Source: Beroe forskalii | Lineage: Eukaryota; Ctenophora; Nuda; Beroida; Beroidae | NCBI GenBank assembly: GCA_011033025.1 | Contig: WFMF01000149.1 | Location: forward strand, 1 to 64,000 | Length of the DNA stretch: 64,000 nucleotides | Direction of reading: 5' to 3' | In this document: positions 1 to 11,402 of the stretch, one piece after another | How the letters are laid out: each line of letters begins with the position of its first letter | How positions within the stretch are numbered: the stretch's first letter is position 1 | Translations under genes and position numbers: made by a program | The notes under the pieces: model-generated | The model's database searches: none | Told to the model about the DNA's origin: nothing | The model's input: only the letters and a program-made list of their open reading frames with translations

Positions 1-540
1 TGATGTATACCCTTCAAAAATGGTCAAAATCGACCAAAAAATCGACTTCCCCGAAATGACGAAATATTAATCGAGGATGGGTTGGACTATCAAATCAAAC
101 ATGCGGGCAAATTTTTGGCCCATTCGGATGTAATTTGTTGGTGCTAGAACGAAATAAAGCCATATTTTTCATTGTTGGAGATTTTCAACGCTAAATCCAT
201 GTAAATTAGCTGGAAATGGTCTGATTCGTCATTTCCACTCATAATTCGATCAATCTTGATTGATTGGTTCGAAAACTGACCATAAACCGATATGTCAAAA
301 TTTCGCCAAAATCCGTCAAAAACACTGATGTATACCCTTCAAAAATGGTCAAAATCGACCAAAAAATCGACTTCCCCGAAATGACGAAATATTAATCGAG
401 GATGGGTTGGACTATCAAATCAAACATGCGGGCAAATTTTTGGCCCATTCGGATTTAATTTGTTGGTGCTAGAACGAAATAAAGCTAAATCTTTCAATGT
501 TGGGGATTTTCAAGAGTCCATGCCAACAGAATGATACTCG
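1..540. repeat. Tandem duplication, period 325 bp
   Basis: The sequence starting at position 1 (TGATGTATACCCTTCAAAAA) starts again at 326 and stays nearly identical for about 190 bp, until about 515 where the copies diverge. No reading frame is conserved. It lies just downstream of the last UPF2 exon seen, so it is probably intronic. The left copy may continue beyond the window. Confidence 0.85.
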
Positions 541-543
541 TAC

Positions 544-3420
544 CTCCAGTTTCTTGCTGACTTTGACCTCCTGGTCTTCATCTTCAGGGGTGAGGTTCGA
601 ATCATTCTTCTGTGTCTGACTAGAGGGTGTCTTCCTCCAACCTGGCTACCTCATTAAAGGATGAACGGGGTGAGAAATACTGATAAATGGAACCCGTAAG
701 AAATATTTGTGCCCGAAAGCGGTAGGAAAATGTTGATGAGCATGTTCTTAAATTAGACATTCAGCGATGGCAGTGTCCACCTCTGGCCCTAGTCTTGCTA
801 ACATAGTCAAGGTCTGGATGCTCCAAATCTTGGATAGCGTACTCAACGTCAATAGGCAGCGTTAATGGATCTATTAACAGGTAAGTGAAGCCGTTATTTG
901 ACTTAATGACTTCCTGGTAAAGGGCATCAAAATTAAGATGCCCTTGGTGATCTGTGATGGGAACTTAAAATAGTTGTCGCAGTGACAGGCAGCATGGATC
1001 ATTCAATTTGATAGAGGGGGGGGAGAAATATTCATTCCAAAGAGGGAGAAAGGGATACAGGAAAGGAGAAGGGAAAAGCCGTGCAGAAAAACACAGAACC
1101 AAAAGGACAGAGACAGAAGGAGACATCTCAGCAGGATGGGAGCAGCAGGTACTCAGCACAGTCTTGTACATAGTAATATGGGGCAGAAAGGACAGAGCAG
1201 CGTGTCTTGGATAGCGTACTCAACGTCAATAGGCAGCGGCTGGATCTTGGTGAACAGGTACTTCTGAGGGACGGGACATTGGGACAGGAGGAAGGAAAAC
1301 TAGAAAAGACAGAGAAGGGGGACATGACAACAGGGGCAGAACATGACAGGGGCAGCAGGGACATGAGAAAAAAGCACATGAGCAGAAAGGACAGGAGCAG
1401 TAGGGACAAGAGTAGAAAGGACAGGAGCAGCAGGGACAGGAGCAAAAGGACAGGGAGCAGGACAAAGCAGGGACAGGAGCAGCAAGGACAGGAGCAGAAA
1501 AGGACAGGAGCAGAAAGGACAGGAGCAGCAGGAACAGGAGCAGAAAGGACAGGAGCAGAAAGGACAGGGCAAAAGGACAGGAGCAGCAGGGACAGGAGCA
1601 GAAAAGGACAGGCAGTAGAAACAACAGAACAGCAGGGACAGGAGAAAAGGAAAGGACAGGAAGGAGGGACAGGAGCAGCATGGACAGGAGCAGAAAGGAC
1701 AGGAGCAGCAAGGACAGGAACAGCAGGGACAGGAGCAGAAAGGACAGGAACAGCAGGGACAGGAGCAGCAGGGACTGGAGCAGAAAAAACAGGAGCAGAA
1801 AGGACAGGAGCGGAAAGAACAGTAGCAGAAAGGACAGAGCAGCAGGGACAGGAGCAGCTGGGACAGGAGCAGAAAGGACAGGAGCAGAAAGGACAGGAGC
1901 AGCAGGGACAGGAGCAGAAAGGAAAAGAGCAGAAGGGACAGGAGCAAAAAGGACAGGAGCAGACAGGGGCAGGAGCAGAAAGGACAGGAGCAGCAGGGAC
2001 AGGAGCAGCAGGGACAGGAGCATAAAGGACAGGAGCAGAAACGACAGGAGCAGCAGGGACAGGAGCAGCAGGGACAGGAGCATGAAGGACAGGAGCAGCA
2101 GGAACAGGCAAAGGACAGAGACAGCAGGGACAGGAGCAGAAAAGGACAGGAGCAGAAAGGACAGAGCAGAAAGGACAGGAGCAGCAGGGACAGGAGCAGG
2201 ACACAGCAGGGGACAGGAGCAGAAAGGACAGGAGCAACGAAAGGACAGGAGCAGCAGGGACAGGAGCAGAACAGGACAGGAGCCGGCAGGGACAGGAGCA
2301 GAAAGGACAGGGACAGAAAGGACAGGAGCAGCAGAAAGGACAGAGCAACAGGAACAGGAGCAGCAAAGACAGGAGCAGAAAGGACAGGAGCGAGAACAGA
2401 AAGGACAGAGGAAGGACAGGAGCAGAAAGGACAGGAGCAGCAGGGACAGGGGGAGAAAGGACAGAGCAGAGGACAGGGACAAGGAAAAGGAGCAGAAAGG
2501 ACAGGACAAGGACAGGGACGAAAAAGGATCTTCAACTAGAAGCCTGGAAGAAAAAAGGCATCAGAAAAACAAAAGCCATGCAAACAAACATAAAACAGAC
2601 CAACAAACCTGGAAGAAGAGGAGGAAAATGTCGCATTTCTTCTTGAGCGATCCTTTCTCGAAGTACTGTCCGCACGTCTCGAGTATGGTCAGCACAAGTC
2701 GGACACGAATCATTTCATCAGGGGGGTCCAACGGGTTGGAGCCTGGGGAGGGTTTAGATTGACTGGCGCTACTTATCCTGCTTATTTCAGCCACGTTGAG
2801 AATTAACGCACAGCGCTTTACTCTCACGAATCAACGATAGTCAAGGTTTAGAGGATCATAAGGTGCCATCCATTAATTGAGTGCGCCAACTACTCTTGCA
2901 CAGATTAAGTCCAAGTATGTCAAACAATTTCCGATTCTTTCCAGGGTGACGTTAAGAATAACTGGCCGTCAGGTAATCTGCCCAATGTGATAGCCAAGTA
3001 AAGAGTGGGGAGAGTACTAACGTGGTGTCACAACTCTCCCAAGCGCGGCATATTACGACGCGCGGTGTACTTTTTGGTGCGCAAATATGCTGGCAATAGG
3101 CTATCTCTTGTAGCAAAAAAAGTACATTTGCGCGCAGCAAAAAAGACAGCGCGCGTCACAATAAGCCGCGCACAAAAGGGTCGAGACACCACGGTAAAAG
3201 ACAATGTGACTTCCCCACTCACCGTCTGGCAGGCTGCCGAATGTAATGACGAGGTAGAGAGTGTTGAAGATAATGTTGCTTTCTATCATCCTGTAGTTGT
3301 ACAACTCCCCAAGCAACTTAGCCTCAGCAACCCTCCTCTGGTTGTAGTGGGACTGGTTGATCTCCATGCCAACCCTGATAGCTTCCACTACTGAGTCTAC
3401 AACCAGGATTCCAATCGTTT
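544..3420 (-). CDS. UPF2: UPF2, 3' exon block (exons 19 to 21 and a possible later exon; continues past the window)
   Basis: These exons continue the nonsense-mediated decay factor UPF2 after its giant intron. Exon 19 (3420-3223) encodes ETIGILVVDSVVEAIRVGME and then the hallmark NQRRVAEAKLLGELYNYRM of the third MIF4G domain. Its acceptor follows TTCAAG and its donor is GACG|GTGAGT. Exon 20 (2742-2609) encodes NPLDPPDEMIRVRLVLTILE and TCGQYFEKGSLKKK, ending at TTCCAG|GTTTG. Exon 21 starts at 1263 after CCCTCAG with KYLFTKIQPLPIDVEYAIQD; I cannot place its donor, and part of it is duplicated at about 828-890. A weaker candidate exon (619-544) encodes the acidic stretch QTQKNDSNLTPEDEDQEVKV. 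In UPF2 the third MIF4G domain contacts UPF3 and SMG1, and the C-terminal tail, which would bind UPF1, is outside the window. Exons 19 and 20 are secure; the rest is less so. Confidence 0.85.
828..1263 (-). repeat. Duplicated piece of UPF2 exon 21
   Basis: About 57 bp of exon 21 occurs twice. One copy is at 1263-1205 and the other near 890-828. They share an exact core (CTGCCTATTGACGTTGAGTA continuing through CGCTATCCAAGA) and a similar left part with a 2-bp gap. The upper copy has a proper acceptor (CCCTCAG) and matches UPF2; the lower copy has an in-frame continuation but diverged left part. Either could be the functional one, or they may be mutually exclusive exons. Confidence 0.7.
1370..2520. 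repeat. 1.1-kb minisatellite (AGGACAGGAGCAGCAGGG-like units) inside a UPF2 intron
   Basis: Units of about 15-18 bp built on GGACAGGAGCAGMARR are repeated more than 60 times with small variations. Because the unit has no stop codons, long open frames of 270-430 codons appear on both strands (Cys/Pro/Leu-rich on minus, Arg/Asp/Ser- or Gly/Thr/Glu-rich on plus). They show no start context, splice continuity or domain. The array sits between UPF2 exon 20 (ends 2609) and exon 21 (starts 1263), so I read it as intronic. Confidence 0.9.
3043..3171. mobile_element. Short hairpin MITE, GC-rich arms
   Basis: An imperfect inverted repeat of about 50 bp (GCGCGGCATATTACGACGCG against the complement of the segment ending GTCACAATAAGCCGCGC) surrounds a short loop. 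It is about 129 bp long with no coding capacity and lies inside the intron between UPF2 exons 19 and 20. It looks like a non-autonomous foldback element; the superfamily is not known. Confidence 0.6.
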
Positions 3421-4555
3421 CTTGAACAGTTGCGCGATTAGTAGTGTTGCTTATGCTAAGTTAGGAGAGGTGAAATGTTGTCATGTGAGATCGGTGAGTT
3501 GTGGTTACTGAATGAAATGTTGTCATGCCAGGAAGCTGAGTGAGTTGACAGTGCGTTCATCTTAACATGAATGATATTATGTTTTCGTAGCCCTCTTTTT
3601 TCCCACACCCCTCAATATTTTGTAATAATAAACCACTCCAACATCTCTTACGATCACATTTCATTGATAATTTCATCAAATTAATTTAATTAAGGCTTAC
3701 TTTAGCCTGATTTCTTGTTATTTTGAATATTAATTTCTAAGAGTAAGTAAGAGTCGATTAACAACACGAATTAAAGTGATAAAGATTCGCATGTCAAGAA
3801 TTTAGAGTGCTTTGAGAAGAACTCGCATAATTCGGTATAAAAATTATTATTTCTTATAAGTTAATTGCTTTGTACCAGCTAATAAAAACATTATAATATG
3901 CAAGATAAAATATGTAACGCTTGTGTGTGAACATCGGCCGATTAAACTGAGAGGGATGGATGAAGACGCGCAATCAGAATGCTGACATTGCGCGCGCCGC
4001 CGGCCGCGTACTCACTTTCTTAAGTTATTATGCTAGCAGAATGTCCGCGTTCCAATCCTTCATCTGCATTTATCCCCAATTTAATCGATCAATATACACA
4101 CATACATGCATGAGCTTGAATATCATCAGAGTTTGAAATTATTTATGATATTTCATCCAGGAAACACTCGTTTGGGCCATAAAATAATTCCAAAACTCGT
4201 ATCTTAAAAGATAAATTCATAATAATTCATTTCGATAACGTGCCATAAGTGTGCTGAAAACTTATTCTGTTAAATGGCCTTCATTCAAATGCTTTTTCTT
4301 GCACTTATTCATAAACTCACGATATTCAATAAAATTGTTACACTGTAAAAATATATTTTGTTTTATTCTGCTGGGCCGGAGAATCTCAGAATTCTTTACA
4401 AATTCTTGTAAGTTCTTAATATCAAAACGTTTGTTGATTTGACCATAAATTCATAATATAAATACATAATTCACGTTGCTTTTAAAAACCTAGAATTGAA
4501 CTCGTAACCAGACCTAAAAAGAAATACACCGCGCGCAACAAATAGACGGTTGAGA

Positions 4556-4599
4556 ATGACGTAATACTACAATGTTCCAGAATGGTAAATTGACGTCTC
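4556..4599. repeat. TGACGTCA palindromic element, degenerate copy
   Basis: TGACGTAA at the left, a diverged middle containing CAGAATGGTAAATTGACGTC at the right. It lies immediately downstream of the kinase stop codon. Confidence 0.5.
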
Positions 4600-4647
4600 C
4601 AACTCGCCTTATCTCCGCGCGCAACATACCACCTTCCTCTCTTCAGT

Positions 4648-5675
4648 TCACCTATTCTTGTAGTTCTTCCGGCACACTGACGAAGGTTTGATGTTCCCAT
4701 CCGCCCCTCCCGACAAATCCCGTAAACTCCGCCTGATGCTCGCCATACAATCCCCCGGCGCGGGATCCCATTCTAACCCCGGCGCGTGAGATCTCAGCAG
4801 GTTATCATGCTGTTTAGCGCGCTTCTTCTTGCTGAGCCAGGGGTGCGCGAGACACTCTGCTGCCGTCATGCGGGCCTGCGGGTTGGGGTGGAGGAGGCGG
4901 GAGAGGAAGTCCAGCGCCTCCTCCGAGTACCCTCCAAACAACTCCTCCCCTAGGTAGCAGTTCCTGTGTAGGATGTTGTGTACGGTGTGGTAGTGATCTT
5001 CTCCTAAGAAGGGGGATATGCCTGTCAGGGCGATGTAGATGGTAACTCCCAAACACCACATGTCCACAGCAGGACTACTAGCATCACAGTCACTGCTTAG
5101 CAGGATCTCAGGGGCTAGGAACTCAGGAGTTCCACGGATTATCTGCCCCTCCTCCTCCTCCTCTTCCTCCTTCTTATCATCCAACTTGATCCGCTCTGGT
5201 TTCTTATACTGGAGTACGCGAGCTAACCCAAAGTCCACGAGGCGGAAGCGAGGCTTATGCAGCGTGTTGTAGATGAGAATGTTCTCTGGTTTAATATCCA
5301 TGTGAACCACGTGTTTGTAATGAAGACAATAGAGAGTAGAACAGAGGTGTTTTACAACATGTGACAGATCGTACTCTGACACCAGAACACTCCCCAACAC
5401 ATCAATCAGCTCCCCTCCGGGCACTAACTCCATGACCAACACACTCTCCTTCCCTCCCTGAACACATCCACTAAAGACACTATGTTCTTGTGGTGTTTGA
5501 ACTGGGTCAGGATGTTCACCTCTGTGTCCACCAGACTGAGTTGCTTGCGGAGTATCTTAGCAGCGAAGTACTGTTCACTTTCCCGGTGCATACAGCGGTA
5601 GACAGTAGCAAACCGCCCGAACCCCAGGATACCACAGATCCGATACTCCTCCTCGAATAGCGCCCTGTCCTTCAT
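4648..5675 (-). CDS. CAMK-group protein kinase (DAPK/Trio-like), nested in UPF2 intron 18
   Basis: A Ser/Thr kinase catalytic domain fills nearly the whole gene of about 340 residues. Visible motifs: glycine loop LGFGRFATVYRC (about residues 17-28), AAK lysine at about 40, helix-C glutamate in VDTEVNILTQF, hinge LVMELVPGGEL, catalytic loop VVHMDIKPENILI, DFG in RLVDFGLAR, a (K/E)-rich insertion, then GTPEFLAPEI, and the C-lobe ending AHPWL. HMD instead of HRD and the linker after the catalytic loop resemble Trio/Kalirin and titin-type kinases, while the N-lobe resembles DAPK/STK17. All catalytic residues are present, so it should be active. The frame breaks once near 5455: the N-lobe frame and the C-lobe frame differ by one missing base, and adding one G in GGGAGGG gives the expected DVFREGKESVLVMEL. 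A candidate acceptor TAG lies 8 nt upstream of the ATG, so this seems to be a separate gene. The 3' end could instead continue through a donor at AATAG|GTGAAC. Confidence 0.85.
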
Positions 5676-7400
5676 AGGAGCAGCTACATGAAATGTGAGA
5701 CTGCAGGAGAGGGCTTTCAGAGGGCTGAGGAGGGCTTTTAGAGGGTCTCAAATGGGTTATTTCAGGGTTTAGAGATGTCAGTCAGAGGGTTCAGGGCGTT
5801 GTCTTAGAAGATGTGAAGTTGATGATATTCGTTTGGTGCTTCTCTATCGCTACAATTCGGATATATTCCTGATCTTAATATGGCAAGATGATAGATTCCT
5901 CCGTCTAATTATTGATGGTTTACTTCAAGGGAGTGTCTCTATGAACTGAAACACAAGGAAATGTCTTCAAAGAGTTGCCGAGTTGAGCAGTAGGGGAGGA
6001 GTCGTTTCTTCTGCGAGCAAATCACCGACGGTTTCTAAAAATAGCTACACGAAAAGGGAGATGATACGTTAGTTATTAGTCATAGGAATATATCATAATT
6101 AAACGTTAATCGCAGCCTTAAAATTTTAAAACTATATTTCTCAAGCAATGTGAGTAGCGGCTAGGTTAATGCTTTTCAACGGAAAGAAAGAAAAGATTTG
6201 GATTATAATTCCACCCAAAGAGCGACAGGATAATTAGCTCAAAGCTAAGAAAATGGCATAATAGTAAAAATAATGACCGGAAAATAATAAAAGTATAAAA
6301 TCGCGGAGGAATAAAACACATAATACGATTCTTGACATGAGTTATTGACTAAATATACGAAGTTATGTAGTTAGATACATAATATACTCGGATGGCGGTA
6401 TTGTTATAGCTACTCCTTGTACTTGCGGGCTGTCATCACACAAACATACAGATTATCAGACATACAAACACACAGTCAAGGAGACATTCAGACAAACATT
6501 GACTTAAATAATCACTGACAACCTGATACAAAGATTTACAAACAAAAAGATCGAGCAGAATGCAGAGTGCAGAGCTTATTAAGATAAACGCAAACCGACA
6601 AACACACGAACAAACACAGACTGAGTGGTCACTAACTGAGCTGTAGTCCGTGTACTGTAATTACACTAACTCAGTGCTCATGACAAACACAAAACTAAGA
6701 GAAGAATATTAACTACAGGGATTAATGCAAAACTAGAAGAGAATAAACTACAAGGATGAATGCAAAACTAGAAGACTACAAGGATTAATGCAAAACTAGG
6801 AGAGACGTAAGAAGAATGAACTGCAAGGATTGATGTAATAAAGCAAGATTAATGTAAAACTAGAAGAGTTGAATTAAACTGATTCTAGTTTGATTAAAAC
6901 TAATTCTAGCTTCAATTCTTGTTTAATTACAACTAACTCTTGTTTAATCAAAACTGATGCTAGTTTAATTAAACTACAGTTAATTCGAATTACTGCAGGT
7001 AATTAAAAGCTCAATGTTATGGTGTAAAATAAACGAGGTGCGATAAAAACAAAGGACTTGTCTGACTGTAGGCAAGAAGTAAAACGGAGGTCTAAAAGTT
7101 CAGTTATCAACAGGGATAAAGAATACCCGACAGACGCAATGGCGAATGCATTGAATGTGGGTTAAAATAAAAGCAGTGAATTCAGGATAGACTCGGTCTG
7201 AGCGGCTTTGAACTCAGTTCAGCAGTGAATGGTAGTAGAAAATACGGTCCATTGATCAGTACAGAAAGCAGTGAATGGTATGAAAATACAGTCCATTCAC
7301 CATTGATCATTACAGAAATAGCTAACAAGTAGCGGCATAAAGGTAACATACCACTGCATAATATGTGTGTCTTACTGCATATAGGTCATATAGAATGGAC
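5676..7400. other. Intronic, no gene seen; degenerate short tandem repeat at 6717-6868
   Basis: AT-rich intron sequence upstream of the kinase gene. Between 6717 and 6868 a 25-35 bp unit containing GGATTAATGCAAAACTAGAAG recurs about four times. Open frames are short and unrecognised. Confidence 0.6.
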
Positions 7401-7419
7401 ATTGGACACTGGACAGTAA

Positions 7420-7474
7420 TGACGTCATTATCATAGCGTAACGCAGTGCGTTGATGACCTGTCTTGTGACGTCA
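7420..7474. repeat. TGACGTCA palindromic element, copy with both ends intact
   Basis: TGACGTCATTATCATAGC starts at 7420. GTTGATGACCTG follows (the degenerate right end), and a second TGACGTCATTATCAGAG start is at 7467, so two elements overlap or are nested. Confidence 0.7.
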
Positions 7475-7578
7475 TTATCAGAGTTTAAATAGGAGACAAG
7501 CCACTTTAATGTATGACAATGTGTCTCAGTACAGGACCCTACTGGAGCTGTGATATCAGAGATAATACTCAATTTGAG

Positions 7579-7621
7579 TGACGTCATTATCAGGGGTTAG
7601 AGTGGTGAGTTGATGACGTCA
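7579..7621. repeat. TGACGTCA palindromic element, canonical 43-bp copy
   Basis: Perfect TGACGTCA at both ends with ATTATCAGGGGTTAGAGTGG and then TGAGTTGA between. This is the cleanest copy for defining the unit. Confidence 0.85.
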
Positions 7622-7745
7622 TAGTGACTATCTCTCTGATAAAGGCTTTAGTAGCGGAGAAAGGTCTAATCAAATCAACTGCTGGGGGTAAGGAAGGACA
7701 CCGACTTAGATTATTACACTCCCTCCAAAACATATCTTATTTTTA

Positions 7746-7785
7746 CCTCATCAACGCCCCATTCTAATCCCTGATAATGACGTCA
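7746..7785. repeat. TGACGTCA palindromic element, inverted orientation
   Basis: CCTCATCAACGCCCCATTCT followed by AATCCCTGATAATGACGTCA: the reverse complement of the 43-bp unit, with the outer TGACGTCA on the left decayed. Confidence 0.8.
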
Positions 7786-7889
7786 CTCTCAACTGTCTGA
7801 TGGTGCAAGGCCCGCAGTAATATCACTGGTGTTACGAGTAGCAGTAGTTATAAGTGAAGGGGTAAGCGGTGCTGTTAAATGCTTGTAAA

Positions 7890-8003
7890 GTGAACTGTGT
7901 GCTGTGAACTGTGTGAACTGCCGTGGGGTAAATGGTAGTTTACTGTGAACTGTGTGAACTGCCGTGGGGTAAATTGTAGTTTACTGTGAACTGAGTGAAC
8001 TAC
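7890..8003. repeat. Short tandem repeat, about 42 bp unit
   Basis: CTGTGAACTGTGTGAACTGC followed by CGTGGGGTAAATGGTAGTTT is repeated about 2.5 times. No gene is seen. Confidence 0.75.
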
Positions 8004-8420
8004 TTCCCTATGAACTGCACGTGCACGTGTGGGGCAACTTGTACAGCAACTTGTTGCGAGCGCGTGTGCATGGATGTAGAATGTGTCGTACGAAGGTATG
8101 GTTAACAAAGTAACAATGCGAATAACGGAATATGTATTGCGCGCGTCTACAACGTTCGAGTAAGAATAACTTCATGAGACAATTCGTGACGAGAAATGTA
8201 CAAAACAAATCACAAGACGTTTAACAATACGAATAACATTAAAAGACTCAATAGAACAATAACAATACAGCATCTAATAATAACACAGCATATCGTAATA
8301 GCAACACAGCATATGGTAATTCGATAGTTAGAATCCACACATGGTGCTCACTATATTGAATAATGGTAATCTAATAACTGAGGAATGGTGGTGGACCATG
8401 TGAGGGATAGAAATAAGCGG

Positions 8421-8731
8421 TGCTGAGTCAAAAATAAATCAGTCAGAAATAAGCGGTTGAGTCAGGAATAACAGTCAGGAATAACACTGCTGAGTCAGGA
8501 ATAAGCAGCTGAGTCAGGAATAAGCGGCGCGAGTCAGGAATAAATAAGCGGTGCTGAGTCAGGAATAAGCGGTGCTGAGTCAGGAATAAGCGGTGCTGAG
8601 TCAGGAATAAGCGGTGCTGAGTCAGGAATAAGCGGTGCTGAGTCAGGAATAAGCGGTGCTGAGTCAGGAATAAGCGGTGCTGAGTCAGGAATAAGCGGTG
8701 CTGAGTCAGGAATAAGTGGTGCTGAGTCAGA
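8421..8731. repeat. 21-bp tandem array carrying about 13 TGAGTCA (AP-1/Maf-type) sites
   Basis: The unit GGAATAAGCGGTGCTGAGTCA repeats nine times almost perfectly from about 8543 to 8731, preceded by degenerate units from 8421. Each unit carries TGCTGAGTCA, which matches the NF-E2/Maf recognition half-site plus AP-1 core. The matching open frame on the minus strand (DSAPLIP repeats) is a by-product of a 21-bp unit. Confidence 0.9.
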
Positions 8732-8922
8732 AAACCACCGTCTTAAAACATGAAATGACAACAATAACACCACCTTAAAATGTTTGTGGTATGTACTTAG
8801 CTGAGTAGGAATGGCAGAAGGTATGCATACATAGCAAATCAAATTATCTGTTAGAAATAGAAACAAAGGCTAGCCCGCATTCATGTAAGGAACTTCCGAA
8901 TCAGATAAATATTTGGTTGTGA

Positions 8923-8966
8923 TGACGTCATTATCATAGCTCAAAGTGGTGAGTTGATGACATCGC
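8923..8966. repeat. TGACGTCA palindromic element
   Basis: TGACGTCATTATCATAGCTC then AAAGTGGTGAGTTGATGACA; the right terminal site has changed to TGACATC. Confidence 0.8.
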
Positions 8967-9101
8967 ACAGCTTATAATTCCCCTGCACGTGGTACGAATT
9001 AGCATACTTCCTACTTAACAAACACTATCAGCATCGACAAAGGAAGGATAGGAAGCTTATACAATACAGAGCTAGATGCTGCGAGAATGATATTCAGTGT
9101 G

Positions 9102-9149
9102 CCATCATCAACTCACTACTTTAACCCCTGATAATGACGTCATTATCAG
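9102..9149. repeat. TGACGTCA palindromic element, inverted orientation
   Basis: CATCATCAACTCACTACTTT then AACCCCTGATAATGACGTCA at 9135-9142. Confidence 0.8.
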
Positions 9150-10957
9150 GTGTCAGTTAGTTGAACAGCGCTGCACGCAGTGTAATTACAGGCAAAATAC
9201 TCCAGGATTTCGCTAATTTACACATTTATACTGTAACAACAGGTGGGGGGTTACACGTGCTACGGATATAGGTATAGTGGATAAAGTACGCAGAGGCTAT
9301 AAATACACAGAAGTGAAGATTTTGAAATTGAAGAAGGCGCAAATTGAAGAAGGTGCAAATTGAAGAAAATGCAGGATTTGCACCTTCTTGTGTAGGATTG
9401 GTGCTGTGGATGTGAAGGATTTACTGAGATACTGCACAGTCTACAAATACTCCAAAGACTAGAGATATAATAGCTCTGAATTAGAGAGATATCTTCAGAT
9501 ATAGTTAGACGCAAAGAACACAATAATTACTGGAGATTAGAGAGATTAGAGAAATAGATCAAGTAGTAGAAAATTAGCATAATACACGTACACAAAGGAG
9601 CTTAGTCTCCACAGAAGTAAACAGTAGATACACATGAGATCGTGTATTTAATACAGCAGTAGTAGAGCAGTGTGCACAACATATAATTACGTAGGAGATT
9701 AACATTTTGCAAGAATAGTCAAGCAAAAACTGTGTTTAAAACTATCTCATTGTGACCTGCCATCGAATGTACGGGATTATTCTTTACGCGAGAAATGAAA
9801 TAACAGAGGAAATAACACAGGAAATAGATGAGAAAAAGTACTGAAAATGAAAGCGGAAACAGATGAGAAAAATACAGAAAGTAAAAGTGGAAAACCAACT
9901 GAAAGACTGACGTAATGACAGAATGAGAGATGACGCAATGGAGGGGACTCTCGTCATTTGTCAATGAAGTTATTATTTGGTTGAGACGGAAACAAATTAT
10001 ATTGGCGAATGAGCACTAAAACTCCACAAGAATTAGCAAAGATTGCAGCAAGGGCCGTAGAGAAACCTAACAAATACAGTACGAGGCTGCAGGATGCCTT
10101 GTGTCTGTTTGAGCAAAGGTGAAGGTCGTGAGAATTAGCAAATGTGTGAAAGTGTGTGCGTCTCTGTGTAATACATGTGTATGAGTGTATGTCTGTATGT
10201 ATAGATTTATGCGAATCAGTACATACTTTAGCACTTCTGCAATCTACATTTCAATACATTAACATAATTACATGCGTGTATATACAAGTTTGTATGAGAA
10301 TCAGTAGATGTTACACCTGTTCTTGGCACTTGGCCAGCAACAACAGGTGTAACAACTACAACGATTGATATATTGTAACTACTGCTGTTACTTCTAGAGC
10401 TAGACTAACGAACTTTAAGAGTAAGGAGTACAGCTAGATCGATTATCAGGGCTCAAGAGAACGTTTAGCACGTGAGCAGAGCGTGATGTGGGTGGTAGCT
10501 GCAGTAGTTCTAGTATATTACGGGTAATTCTACAGAGAAATAAAGCGTGATGTGGGTGGTAGCTGCAGTGTAGTTCTAGTATTTTAGGAGGAATTCTACA
10601 AAGAAACAGAGGGCTTTCGGGAGTAAAACATTGAAATATCAGTAGGGTCAGTGTTCAGTTCAATAGAAGTGGAGTTTTCAGACAATACAAGTGTAGAAGA
10701 GAATTACCATGTTTTTAGTGATTATTAGTAAAACGTTAGTAGAACAAAAGGGGAAGTTTTTAGTAGGGAGATCAGCGCATGAGTAGGGTGGAGGACTATA
10801 AAACCCTGCCTCCCCAACAAAAGTCTAACAGCATAACTCTCATTTTAATGTCTCTCAGCGATAAGAGGGATAAGTGGGCACAAAACAATAGGGTCTCAGA
10901 ATGTGGGCTATAGAACAGGTTTATGTTAATGGTCGAATGTCACTAATAGACATTTCA
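9150..10957. other. Intronic, no gene seen; 54-bp tandem duplication at 10490-10608
   Basis: AGCGTGATGTGGGTGGTAGC followed by TGCAG and TAGTTCTAGTAT occurs at 10490 and again at 10544. The remaining sequence is AT-rich with short unrecognised frames. Confidence 0.6.
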
Positions 10958-11000
10958 ACCTCATCTCTACACCACTCTAAACCATGATAATGACGTCATC
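10958..11000. repeat. TGACGTCA palindromic element, inverted orientation
   Basis: CCTCATCTCTACACCACTCT then AAACCATGATAATGACGTCA at 10991-10998, followed by TCCACCTCCGCC, which keeps the outer GGCGG-type extension. Confidence 0.75.
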
Positions 11001-11225
11001 CACCTCCGCCTATTTCTTCAACTGTAGCTCAGAAAACGGTTAAACTCCCACTCACTCCCGCCAGAAAATAACTCAGAATAAAAATACTGACGGAGAAAAG
11101 TGTCGGGGGAGAAAACAAAGGCAGGTATTTCCTTGGCCGTTATTTCATTACAATGCAACTTTTAACACATCCCCAGTAGGTTACATAGACTACCTATAGC
11201 TCTAAAGTAAACCTTGTGCGCGGTT

Positions 11226-11280
11226 TAACGTCATCAACTCACTACATTGTGCTGTGATAATGGCGTCATTTTAACCGCCT
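11226..11280. repeat. TGACGTCA palindromic element, inverted, decayed core site
   Basis: AACGTCATCAACTCACTACA and GTGATAATGGCGTCATTTTA then ACCGCCTGTAG. The right CRE-like site has become TGGCGTCA. Confidence 0.7.
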
Positions 11281-11339
11281 GTAGTTCTCGTGTGGGGATA
11301 GTAGTCACGCGGACTGGAGGTAGTAAGGGGAGAATAGGT

Positions 11340-11402
11340 CGTTGAGAGTGACGTCATTATCTGGGTCTAGAATGGGGAATTATGGAGTTATGCCGCCTAT
11401 TC
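11340..11402. repeat. TGACGTCA palindromic element with outer arms
   Basis: CGTTGAGAGTGACGTCATTA, GGGTCTAGAATGGGGAATTA and the outer arm GCCGCCTATTCTG. Together with other copies this shows the element extends beyond 43 bp. Confidence 0.7.

Noticed and set aside
1128..2762. Long open frames (272-427 codons) on both strands at the left end, including Cys/Pro-rich and Arg/Ser-rich proteins
   Set aside because: All are translations of a stop-free minisatellite unit lying between two UPF2 exons; frames overlap on both strands and have no domain or splice support.
8534..8866. DSAPLIP-repeat protein on the minus strand
   Set aside because: It is a by-product of a 21-bp tandem repeat, whose length is a multiple of three.
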